Shown here: positions 52,339 to 64,000 of the stretch, one piece after another
Numbering within the stretch: the stretch's first letter is position 1
Layout of the letters: each line of letters starts with the position of its first letter
From: Pardosa pseudoannulata
Taxonomy: Eukaryota; Arthropoda; Arachnida; Araneae; Lycosidae
Direction of reading: 5' to 3'
DNA: 64,000 nt
NCBI GenBank assembly: GCA_032207245.1
Contig: CM063502.1
Coordinates: 42,332,162-42,396,161, forward strand
The notes under the pieces: model-generated
Database searches by the model: none
What the model saw: only the letters and a program-made list of their open reading frames with translations
Told to the model about the DNA's origin: nothing
Translations under genes and position numbers: made by a program

Positions 52339-53136
52339 TTATTCTCAGAGTATAAGTTTTTATATATTCTCAACCCAAAGTGTTGATACAAAGAGCAAAA
52401 AAGGCTAAAGAATGTCAGAAAATTATCTTGTAGTTTGTGCCAAAATGCGTATGAAATAATAAGCATTACTCGAAATTTCCGATATCAAACTTAAAAGATT
52501 GGTATATTTAATATAACTTTATTGTTAGTTAGCGAGCTAGCTCTTTCTGAATACGCTCTATGGTGTTTGGTAATAATCTTTATAGCAGAGTCGTCAAAAA
52601 TTATACAGAAGAATTGCTATTTTATTCTCTTTGTTTTACAAAGAGGTTATCAAATAATTATCAAATATGATTGTGAAAACTCTTTTGATAGATTATGACT
52701 AAATAATTCAATGTATAAAAATTCAGTTTTAACTGTAATTATTAAATATGGGCAGTTAAAAATGAATGAAATATTTTAAAACTAAAATGATAATTATCAT
52801 TTCTGTAATCTCACAGCTAGAAAAGCATTGACTGGTAAAAAGATTATTCATTACTTTATGAATAACAAAAATTCTTATTTTTAGGTGTGACACTCGTCAA
52901 TAAATACTATTCTAAGACAGATTTCTATTGGAAATTTTTCTGAACTATTTAAAGTTTTCATAAACAATGTATCGTTGTCCCAGAACTAACTTTAAAGCTT
53001 TAGCTAATTATAAAAATATGTTTTAATTATGTAATTTTAATCGTCATTTATGTGGATTTTAATCAATAAATAAGTTAACTATGCACTTATAAATCATAAA
53101 ACTAAAAAAGAATTTTTTCTCACTGCTCTATTAATT

Positions 53137-53236
53137 ATGGTTACGAGAATTGATGAGTATTTATATCTTTCAAACTAATGAAATGTTCCTTTAAAAGTAG
53201 CTTTTCAGCAACTTCATATTCGTTACAGCTTACAAA
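53137..53236. repeat. About 100-bp duplicate, copy 2
   Basis: Direct copy of 52239-52338, offset by 898 bases. Confidence 0.88.
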
Positions 53237-56200
53237 ACTACGTGGGATAAGAATTTCGAGCAAGAGATTGATTAAATCCATATAAGAAAATAAGCCTTTA
53301 ACTTATTACAATATCCTCAAAGAATTTATTTGAACTTTTTTGGTTATAACTAATAAAAGAATGTAATGTTTATTTTATTTTTAAAAGGAATGCATAAATA
53401 TGTGAAGCATTATAAAATGTTAATATATATTTTACCCCAAGAAATAAAGCATACATTCAGTTGTTTAAAGTTTACAAGTAAACGAAAAATTTAGTATTTT
53501 AACTTGATTTTGAGAAATGCCTTTTGCTGTATAATCTACAGTTAGAAGAAGAATGAGACATTTTAAGATTAAACCTGAATACCGTCAATAATTTTCTGTA
53601 CCTTTGAAGTGCAATCGTTTAGAAATTCTGCGTTTTAAGTTTTCATAATGATACGCTCATGCATTCCGTATATACTTAACCATCTCCTTTCAATTTACTT
53701 AAAGATGAAGTTCTTCATTTACTCGTATTTTCTCTTGTTATTCTTCATTTGCTCTTAGCCTATCAACTTTATACGGATGTAATGACTAAAACTTTGTTCT
53801 CCCTAAGAAAACTTCGTTCAATCACACCTGAATGGGTTCTTCGAAAAATTTAATTGAAATTCAATTCTATTATTCAAGCTTCGTTTAAATCTTTTCACTT
53901 TGCTTTTCTGCGTTCTCTGTGTAGAAATTCTTTCTCATTAATAAATCATCTTCAAATAAGTTCCCTCGAAAGGATCTAAGAAGGCATTATTTACATATCC
54001 TAATCATTAAGCAGGTAATGTATAATTATTCTAATACTTCAAAACTAATAAATCATATACATCTTTTTGCAAATTTTATTCCTTATATACATAAATATAT
54101 CTATGTCAGTCTTACAACTACTAATATATAATTTTGAGGTAATCAATATTGTGTTTTTATTTCATTCGCAATAATACTCAATTTTAATATTATAAAATGT
54201 TACAACTTTTTTAAATATTCAAATTATCGTTAAACTCTTTGAATATTTGCAGTTAAAATACAGTTTTAAATTAGTAGGAGGATTTTTAATAATTTCTAGT
54301 AGAATTGTTTTATAATTAAAAACTGTAATGAAAAAATGCCGTAAATAAAAATCTGATGCATTTTATAATTATAATTAAGTTCTGTGTTTAAATTATTACC
54401 CTAAGTTTTACAGTGCATATAGTATTATCAAATATCTCATACGCAGTGAATTTCTTTAAACAAAGGAAACTTGGGTAAGTAGTGAATAAGTTAATTAATG
54501 ATAATCTTCTCTTTGTCAGAAATCATAAAAAATATTATCTATCGTAGTCATTCAGTTTTATGTCATTATTTTCTTCGTACTAAACCTACAACATTTCTTT
54601 TTTAGTTTTATTTCTACTTCTTTTATCAATTTTATTAGCCCATTGGATATAAAATCTCCAGCAGGCTGATGATTTTATCTTCTACTGAAGGTAAAAAAAA
54701 CGTCAATGGTTAACTGCATTACATAGTCAATTAATGTTCTGATAAAATTTCTGTGTAAAAATATTTAAAGTCTTGTAATAATAATAATTGTTTTTTAAAA
54801 CTATTTGTTTCTTATTTTTATGACTGTAATTAAACCAAATAAAAAACTTACTTAAACTGCATTGTGCGGCACATAAGACGATATCTTTATAGTTGTATAT
54901 AGGTTTTGTGGAATATTTAATTTTCATTGACACCCTAATATTAAATGATAATAAAGTCGTGTAAAGTTATATTAACGAACAAATTTAATGTGGATTATTT
55001 AATGCTTATAAAGATGTCATCAGTTTTTATCATAAGCTTAATTGATAACATTTTTAAATGTTTTAGAAAATTCTGGGCTTTATTGAAAATAACATGCTGA
55101 AGCAAACATTTTTTGTTCACAATCTCTAAATACTGGAATAAATTATAAGAAAAATTATCATTATTTAAAATTCAATATTTGTCGTTAAACATATTTTTTC
55201 TTTTCAAACTGGATAAAATAATCCATCTCCTTAAATTAGAATCAGAAATTTTAAAACGGCACAATAATGTTATCTCTCCTTAAAAATGCTAATAGTGTTT
55301 ATTAAACATAGATAATTTTTTCAAACATTCTACAATTAACCATTTTTTGGATATTTTCTACATTTTAGAAAGAATAACATTAATGACAACATATTAGTTT
55401 TAGATACATTAAAGTAAACAAATATTTTATGAAATAAATTCAAATAATAATTTCATATGTGTTTCTTTGTGTTATTCAACTGAGTTTCTATGAAATAAAA
55501 TTAAAGTTTATTCTTCATAAAAAATCAATTGAGTTATTTGTCATAGTCTCTTTGATTTATTAATAATAGTTTACCAAATTAAGTAAATATAAGTAATGCA
55601 TATTCTGCAAATTTAAGCTCTGGTTTAAAAAATTGATACGAATGATTTAAATTATGTTGGACGAAAAACACATTGACTAATTCATTTAATACTTGCATTC
55701 ACAGAAAATTGTAAAATACATTCATTAAAATATATTACATAAAAAATATTATAAAATTATAAAATATATCATGAAAACATTCATAAACATATACTGCAAT
55801 CGTGCTATATATTCATAATTTATTTCTCTCACAACTATCAAGGTGTATTCGGTGTATTTTCCCCGTAGAAGAATTATAGATAATCATAATAATTTTCAAA
55901 TATTTATAAAACTTCTGGCATTTAGTTTTAATTGGATTCTTTATTTCTTTATTAAAAAGTGATTCTGTATTTTCTCGGAAAATAAAATTATCTCAGCAAA
56001 CTAGCGCAGTTTTCATAGGATTAAATAGCAATATTAAAAAATTCACAAAATACATTTGATTTAAAAATAGATACACTGCACTAAAAGCTAAGCAGTTATG
56101 GAAAATTAAAATCAATCTATGTATAATTCTAAACAAAAAAAAGTCGTTTTCTTCATATTTTATACCAAAAGAATTTTTGTGGTAAAGCTACGTCAAATCT

Positions 56201-58311
56201 TATCAAATTGGTACGGAACTTCTAAAATAATATTTATGCGATATAAACAAGAAACAGACAAATTTAAGTTTTCATAAATTCAAATCACTTCTAATTTTTA
56301 GATTATTATATTTTTGTCACTTTTTAATGATTACGTTTACAGTTTTTATAAGATAAATTACTTGCCTATTTTTTCACTGCAATTTCTTTTACACTATTTA
56401 CATAAAAAGACTGTCTACTTATTCCTTTTTATCATTCCCTTTTATCCTTTTTTTGAAAGTGCGTTATATATCCAGGCACATACTATATTTTCTTTTCTTG
56501 AATAGCATGTTTCTACGCTAGATATATTCTGATTGAATAATTCTCTAGTTCTTCGCCTGTAAATTCAGCATTTCCAGGAAGGAAAATCCACGTATAAATC
56601 TAAGAAAAGAATCTAGACACATTATACAAAAAGTCTCTTCAGATATTTAGAAACTAATTAACACTCCCGGAGTCATTTATTGTGTTTTGGTTGATTAGAC
56701 TGTTCATTCAGCTCTTTCCTAAAGGCCTAAAAGAGTAAAGAATTACCTCAAAGTTTGATTGCATAGAATGGAGCGAAAATTCTCGTCTTTTTATCTATTT
56801 CTTAAACTTGTTAAAGGTCGACTTTCTTGAATTTATGTTATTTAAGCTTTCCAGGAGTTAAATTTGAAAATGTTGTTCTTAGCCATTCTCAGAAATCTAA
56901 TTCATATTAAATTTCCTTTTTCCTTATTAATTAAACTATTCATTGCTTTAATAAAATCTAATGTTTCAGACAAGTCTGGTAGGAGTTTAAGTGTGAAGTT
57001 TTTGAACAGCTTTTATATTTTTACTATGTTTAATCTCTCTAAAATTTTATAACTTTGCAGGCAATTAGGCTGTTGAATAACTCAACCATATTGATAATAT
57101 TTTTCACATCTTGAAATATGAACGATAAAATTTATAGATACATCTAATTATAACACAAATGTAAAGTAAAATAATCAAGAATGATAACATTTCAAAGCAA
57201 GATTCTTTGTTTAGTCTCAGAAAGTTTATAACGGATATAAATTATTTATTATTAAATTTCAGAGATTCAACAAAATATCATAATTTTAACCTTCCTTTAA
57301 CATTTTTCAAGTGGAATGGTTTAGATAATGTCATTTTGAATAAAGCAATATCCCAACAGTTTTTAAAGTCCTTTTTACTACCTATCTTAGGAAATATACT
57401 GAATATTTTCTTAAATTCTGCAAAAACTAGTTCATTCAATTTAAATGAGAAATCAATTAATGCTCACATAAAGCCCTAATAAATTCAATAATACTAGTAA
57501 TTAAACCACACCAAAATATTATTTTCTTTTAGCTCATTTGGTAGTAGTTTAAAAAGTAAATAACTAAAGTGTTTAACAAGGCATTAAACTCATTAAAAGA
57601 TAAGTATTCAGTTTTTAAAAAATTTAATTTTAGTTTAAAACTTTATTTTAAACACTTATAAAAATAACTTTGAATAAAATTATGTACAAATAGTATTAAA
57701 CTTTAAACAAGTTTTGTCTTCATAGCAAGAAATGACAACATTAATGTCTTACTATGTCTACAACAATAATTTATTCAAAAACTTAAGAAGATCCATTTCG
57801 TATATTCGCATGGAATATTCGTCTTTGTAGTTTATTTATTGGAACGTTTTAAAAATAATAAAATTAAAATGTTAATGACGAAGGTTCCTAGGCAGTTAAT
57901 AAATTCTTCCTTAGTTATTTAAATGGGGGTAAGGAGCATTAGATTCGAGAAGCGGTAGAGAAATATTAAAATAGAGAAATTCTGAAATCGACAGAACAAT
58001 ACAGTTTATCCTGAGAATAATTAAAGTGAACAAGAATTCTTTCGATTCATTATCGGCAAAAATAGTTAATTAGAATGATAAGCTTTTGCATTAATTATAT
58101 TATATATTGATTTTCTTTTAGATCAGTGAACCAAATGAGAGAAATTTCACGCTAGCATTTTAAGCCTTAAGAATAAATAAGGTAATGGATTCTTCACCCT
58201 TGGAAGAACACCCAGAGATTTTGTTATCATTTAATCTGAATAGTATCTGAAAATGATTGGCTTTTTTTAGAATACTATAGACTTTCATTAATTAGCTTTA
58301 AAAAGATGTAG

Positions 58312-59135
58312 CCTTCGTGTAACATGCATGCGTACATAACACTAGAAAATAATATATTACAGTATGCATAGATACAATTATTGAGATATTAGGAGATAGA
58401 TAGTTATGCTAAAATCATAAAAGGAACTTTATTCTTTAGATGTATGTACAAAATTACAAAGTAGTTCAATTTTTGTACAGGCAGTTGTATGTATATACCC
58501 TTCGTGTAACATGCATGCATACAAAATACTAGAAAATAATATATTACAGTATGCATAGATATAATTATTGAGATATTAGGAGATAGTCATATTAAAATCA
58601 TAAAAGAAACTTTATTTTAAAGCTGAATGTACAAAATTATAAAGTAGTTTCAATTTATTTACAGGCATTTACCTTATTCATTTTCTATAGTATAATCAGA
58701 TGTATGTATATACCTTTCGTGTATCATGCATGCGTACATAACACTAGAAAATAATACATTACAGTAAGCGTAGATATAATTATTGAGAAATTTGGAGATA
58801 GATAGTTATGTTAAAATCATACAAGGAACATTATTATTTATCTGAATGTACAAAATTATAAAGTAGTTTCAATTTATGTACAGGTATTTACTTTATTTTC
58901 TACAGCTTAACCAGATGTATATACCCTTCGTATAGCAGGCATGCGTACATAACACTAGAAAATAATATATTACAGTATGGATAGATATATTGAGATATTG
59001 GGGGATAGATAGTTAGTTATGTTAAAATCATAAAAAAACTTTATTCTAAAGCTGAATGTACAAAATTATAAAGTAGTTTCAATTTATATACAGATATTTA
59101 TTTATTTTCTATACCATAACCAGATGTATGTATTT
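58312..59135. repeat. Tandem array of four about 190-215-bp units
   Basis: Units start at about 58312, 58499, 58713 and 58925, each with cttcgtgtaacatgcatgcg-like sequence. Each then has acactagaaaataata, attattgagatatt(a/g)gg and tgtacaaaatta(t/c)aaagtag. The first unit lacks a stretch of about 25 bases before its end. Units contain the palindromic word GCATGC. Confidence 0.9.
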
Positions 59136-62100
59136 TCAACTAATTGTTTTAAACGCCTCATTCTGCCTCCTTTGTGAATATTAACTATAACACAGAAACC
59201 TTTTATTTCAAAGTTAGCAGTAAATAAAAGCATTTTTTAGTATCATCAATATGAAATTAATTCGATGTCACTAAAAAGGTTACATTTTCTAAACCACCAA
59301 AAAGTAATTTTCAGTTTGAACATAGTGATTTGGTGGTAGAAAGATTTCATTGCCGTAATATATTAGAATCTACATATCGGTATGGATATTTGTAATCATT
59401 TGTAAATAGAATTTAAAAAGATTTCAGTCAAACTGCTTCTCTGTTAGCAAAGTTATACTCAAGACCGCCTAGGGACCAATCTCCTCATATTTTTCAATTA
59501 TGGCACATTGGTAATGAGAAAAGTTCTTATTTACTTTCACATATTTTTTTTTCCCGAGGAGTGAAAATAATTCAAAATATATGGCTATTTTACATATAAT
59601 TTGCTTTTCCTCTGCAAGTTTTACAGTGATAAATACATCCATTCACTCTACATTTGACTAAACGCCATTGACTCACTCTCTTAGTCGTCAGTTTCTATTG
59701 CAATCATTTGTAGATTCTGTGACAGATGAAACTGTGATTTATTTAGCTTTAGTGTCACTGCGCTGTAAGAAAATCTCAACTTTAATGATTGTAAATCATT
59801 TGAATTTTTCTTTCCGTTAACTTTTAATCTTCTGAACGCCAACTAGCGAAAAGGTCATGCATCAGTGTTACACTCGATAAAATGGGATTAATGGAAGGGT
59901 AAAAATTTTAAATTTAAAAAGAAAAACATGAACTTTATCTGTATAAAATCACAAATTATTTTTAGCACTTCCAAATAAAATAATAAAAGTTAAAATAGAC
60001 GACAACAAATCTTGAAACAATGAAAATGTCAAATGAGAAATATTATTATTGCACCTACATATGTATTTATTTATTTTTAGAGAATATTTGACTTACACTG
60101 AAAAAGAAAAATACCTTAAGCTAGATCATTTTCGTATATAAAAACGATTTTTCCGGAACATTTTCGCATAAACTAAAACACATCTATTGAAATATTCAGG
60201 TCGGGTTAAAAGAGACAGAAGATTTCCTGCGGAACATTAAGTAATAACAAAAAAATTTTTCAGTTAAAATGTTTTATGGCACAGAGAAAGATAAATGTAT
60301 ACAAAAGAATTCCATTTCGATTTGTGAAACAGAATTATTTCAAAAAATATGGCTTGCGAAAAGATATAGTCACTCATACATTCAGTGAAAATATGTCAGA
60401 AATTCCAAATCGTATATAAAGTTAACTTCTATTAGAAACAACAGTCTACCGCATGAAATACATTTTATTTTCTTGTCTAAAGTCAAATTAAAGAGATCGT
60501 TGGAAAACAGAATAAAAGTATAGGGTATAACATTTTTACTCCCATAAGTCATATTTCTACACAACAATACGAGAAGTTTGGCATTCTTAAAGCTCCATCG
60601 AAACAAAATGGCTCTTGTTTATTAGTGTGGCTAGAAAATGTTTTCGCTCAATATAATTTACTCTCAGATAAAAATGGAAAACAAATTTCTGTTTCGATCC
60701 ATTCCATATTTTCAGGGATAATATACAATGTTACAGATTTTAAAATTTTCCAAATACGTGGTACTATGTAACAAAAATTCATGTTATAAAAATACATTTA
60801 AACGAAATATTTTTGCGTAAAAGAAAATATCAAAGAAATCCTACTGAATCAGAATTCTTATTTTTATATAACTATTACGATACGTGGTATAAAATGTATA
60901 TTTTATATAATTATTAAGATACGTGATATAAAATGTATTGCAAAATTATTTGTCTTATTTCATGTTTTATAAAAGTATATTTAGAAGCAATAAATTTCTC
61001 AGAAAAACGTATATGGTAGCATACAAAAATAATATAAATACTTCATACTGTTTATTATGGCAACATTAAAAATTATATTTCTCCATAAAATATTAACAAC
61101 GATCAAAAGGTTCTTTAATATTTTAATAAAATTGAAGTTGGCAATTATATAACTGATTTTAAACGTCTTCATGAAATAAATTATTAATTTAAATTCATAA
61201 CAAAGTCGTCATTAGAAATGCCATTTCAAAACTAATAATATTTTCTCTAGTTATCTTAAAAACTTTATCAAACAAGTATAAAATCATTAGTGTGAAATGT
61301 TTTAATAAATAAATAGTATAAATTTTTGTTTCAATAGGTTATTAATACTCATTCACTTAGGTGGAAGCAGAGTAAAATATTTTGCGTCCTTTACATTTTA
61401 AATATTTATATTTCCACTTTTAATATTTATCTTATCAAAAATTCATCCAACCTAATAGTGTTTAGTTTAAGATTCATTTAATAAAAAAAGTTTAATAATT
61501 TTTGTGTCATAAAAGGATATTTATTTATTTTGAATTGGCACTTTAAGTAAGATGGAAAATTTATTTTTTATTAGGTCAGAAATCTTTAGATTAACTCAAC
61601 ACTCACCAAAACTGAGAAAATTTTTAAATTACCTCTAAAATTAAAACAGTTTGTAAATTTTATATGATATTTTAATAACTTGGATGTTGCAACAGTTATT
61701 TCTTCAGAAATTCAAAAACTAGTTTATCTTAATCAATATTAAAAATTCAAAAAAAAATTAAATAACTCGTTAAGGTCTAATAATCGTCAAGCAATTACCA
61801 AATAATAAAAAAATATTTTTCATTCACAGATATTCTTGTGTTTTCTTTTTAAAATAAAAATGCTGAGTGCTATTATAATTAAAATGCTTATTTACTGAAT
61901 AGCACAGAAAAAGGGATAATGCATTCATTCCATTGAAGATCGCTTAAACGATAAAAAAAAGATCAACAATTAACAATTAAATAAGAACGAATACCAGGAA
62001 TTCTCTTTTAACCAGCAAAGTATTTTTATTACATAAATATAAATATTTACACTGCGGGAGACATTAATCTGTTGATTGCAAGAAAGAATGGAAAGGAGAA

Positions 62101-62739
62101 AAAGAGAAATACCTTCAGCTACATATGTATGTGGATAGAAACAAAAGAACTAAATTTCCATATGAATATGATTTGTAACAACAAATGCAAACCTTCTTAA
62201 ATAGTGTGTTAGATTCTAGGCCAATTTTTTTTTGTTTTGTTTTTAAGAGAATGCTAATTTTCTGTACGAAGTGCTGAGAATTCAAATTTAGATAGAGGAA
62301 AATACCTGAAACATTCTACTTTAAGTTTCGAAGTACACATCATTTATGTTTTATTCTTAAGCAGATAAATATGACAAAATTTACTCAAAAATCATGCATT
62401 ATTACTCAATAATCATCATTGCTTTACCAGAACTATGAATGATCATTTAACGTTTTTTCTGGGAAAATTAATATCATTTAATTTACATTTTTTTTTCTTT
62501 TAGACTTATTTAGACAGTAAAATATGAAAATATACTCCAAATCCCAAAAATAAATTTTCATGAAACGTTTAGAATAATTATGCAAAATTAAAAATTATTA
62601 AAAATATTAACCTGGAAAATCCCTTTTGTACTTTTAGTGTTGATAGACAAGATTTCGTAGAAGAAATAAGACGAACTGTCGTTCTTGTATCCAGATTTCA
62701 TTAAATGTTAAGTTAAGTCAGCAAATGTGCAATTAATTT

Positions 62740-62910
62740 CAAAATAGATTGCATGGCAGAGCCATCATGTGTTGAAATATAGTCATATTTAGTTAAACTG
62801 TTTTTATCAGTGACTACTTTAATTCGGGGGAGAATTTTAGGCAAAAATTCTGGGCCTCTAATAATTACTGCAGTAGCCTTTACATTATATCTTTCTGGGA
62901 CCTCTCAATA
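62740..62910. repeat. Spaced direct duplicate, copy 1
   Basis: The block from caaaatagattgcatg to tctttctgggacct is repeated at 63801-63970 (offset 1061 at the left end) with scattered substitutions. Confidence 0.9.
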
Positions 62911-63800
62911 AACCAACAGAAACCTATATGTTTGATAAAAATTTATAATGATACATTCTACAACCTATATTTTTCGATAATTTAAATTGAAAATTGTTTC
63001 AAAGAGACTTCGTCTGTGATAAAGCTGAAATATGCAGATGTCCACTGATTTAGTATTATTATGGACCCAGTGATCTATTAGAACTAATTTATTTACTTTT
63101 TATTCAGTCTTATTGAAGGTTTAATGCATTATTAAGAGCATTATTTGGTTACAGTTTCGAGGTAAAATATTAATAGCGTCAAAAGCTAAAACTATCAATT
63201 GCTTCAAAAGTAGCGTTATTCAAAATGTTCCATGCTCCTCTTCTTCAAGTTTAATGTGGGGGATTACAAAATACCTTTTAGAGTTTAGAAAATACTTAAG
63301 TTGTTACTGTAAGGATTGTCAGAAACTTTAATAAGGAAAAAGTATTTAAAATACCTCTTTTTCCAGTACAAAATATTTATAACAGATACTTTAAATTCAT
63401 AATGGACAAGATTTAATAATTTTAAACTATTTATTTTATACTCTACAGGATAAATGGTCGATTAATTTTGAAGGTATGTGACAGTTAGAGATGCAACTCT
63501 AATATTTCAAATATTCATAAAATCCAAAACGTTTTGTCTGAAAAAAAATTTTAGTAGTTATTAGTAATAAATGGTCTTTTTTGGTAATAATTATATTCAA
63601 TAAAAATTAATAAATATTAAAACACTCTTTTCATTTTTATTTTATTCCCAATTCTGTGGTAGAAATATCAGATTTTCTTTCTGAAACTTTGCTCAAGTTA
63701 AAGTCTACAAATCTCTTAGTTTCATTGAGTGGAAATAAATTTTTGGCATACATATTGTATCATTCTTTAATGAAAACTATTAGACATAAAAGAAGTATTT

Positions 63801-63970
63801 CAAAATAGATTGCATGCCAAAGACATTATGTGTTAAAATACAATCATATTTAGTTAAAGTGTTTTTATCAGTGACTATTTTAATTCGGGGGAGAAGTTTA
63901 GACAAAATTCTGGTCCTCTAATAATTACTGCAGTAGCCTTTACATTCTATCTTTCTGGGACCTTTCAATT
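63801..63970. repeat. Spaced direct duplicate, copy 2, near the window end
   Basis: Matches 62740-62910. The last 30 bases of the window diverge from the first copy, so the duplicate seems to end here, though the window limit makes this uncertain. Confidence 0.88.
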
Positions 63971-64000
63971 TCAAGGTCTTATTAATTACAAATTTTGATA

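Larger units (their letters stand above)
52166..64000. other. Downstream intron, open at the window end
   Basis: No further exon of the adhesion gene is recognisable after the FN3 exon, so this is interpreted as intron running past the window. It contains a tandem array at 58.3-59.1 kb and duplicated blocks near 52.2/53.1 kb and 62.7/63.8 kb. The rest is AT-rich with only small random frames, such as those near 56.3, 56.9 and 57.2 kb, which show no recognisable domain. Confidence 0.65.

Noticed and set aside
56660..57080. Further TTAA element starting CACTCCCGGAGTC
   Set aside because: A TTAA is followed by a short palindromic word, but no matching inverted end next to a second TTAA was found.
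58312..59135. CRISPR-like array
   Set aside because: Units are 190-215 bp tandem copies without unique spacers, in a eukaryotic intron.

Overview
The window looks like intronic DNA from a large, AT-rich animal genome. Two good exons on the + strand sit 31 kb apart inside non-coding DNA packed with transposon remnants, tandem repeats and (TA)n microsatellites. Nothing prokaryotic is visible: no operons, no ribosome binding sites, no long open frames. Base composition, long introns, tRNA-derived SINEs, mariner-like and piggyBac-like pieces and the style of the Ig/FN3 protein suggest an arthropod. An arachnid such as a spider is my best guess, but this is inference and was not tested by any search.

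The only gene supported here is one cell-surface protein of the immunoglobulin superfamily. Exon A (20637-20948) encodes one complete Ig domain. Exon B (51884-52165) encodes one complete fibronectin type III domain. Both are symmetric phase 1-1 exons with consensus GT/AG sites. Spliced together they read in frame as Ig - Ser-Ile-Pro-Asp-Pro-Pro - FN3, as at the Ig-to-FN3 junction of nephrin/echinoid/sidestep-type adhesion proteins. Start codon, signal peptide, other Ig domains, membrane segment and cytoplasmic tail are outside the window or not recognisable in it.

Layout. 1-20636: upstream intron with a diverged duplicated hAT-like repeat (about 1.4 and 4.7-5.4 kb), a tRNA-derived SINE (5.66 kb), a decayed LINE reverse transcriptase 3' end (13.35-13.91 kb), a TTAA-flanked piggyBac-like deletion derivative (15.03-15.81 kb), a (TA)n tract (17.15 kb) and a reversed SINE (18.3 kb). 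20949-51883: central intron with a five-unit tandem array directly behind exon A, a 755-bp tandem duplication, scrambled mariner transposase pieces (25.7-26.1 kb), a short terminal-inverted-repeat element (30.4 kb) with a second, inverted copy at 48.7-49.7 kb split by a TTAA MITE, a young 943-bp retroposon with an 11-bp target duplication (32.1-33.1 kb), a 194-bp dimer (36.05 kb), a 1.4-kb duplicated block (42.2 and 45.7 kb), and a cluster of TTAA-flanked elements between 43.7 and 51.0 kb. 52166-64000: downstream intron with a four-unit tandem array (58.3 kb) and a 1061-bp spaced duplication reaching the window end.

I found no convincing new biological system. The most informative structures are the cluster of five TTAA-flanked elements with terminal inverted repeats, three of which carry (TA)n tracts, and one MITE insertion that can be dated relative to its host element because an uninserted paralogue lies in the same window. 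Short open frames elsewhere (60-130 codons) look like chance or repeat-derived frames and are not called as genes.
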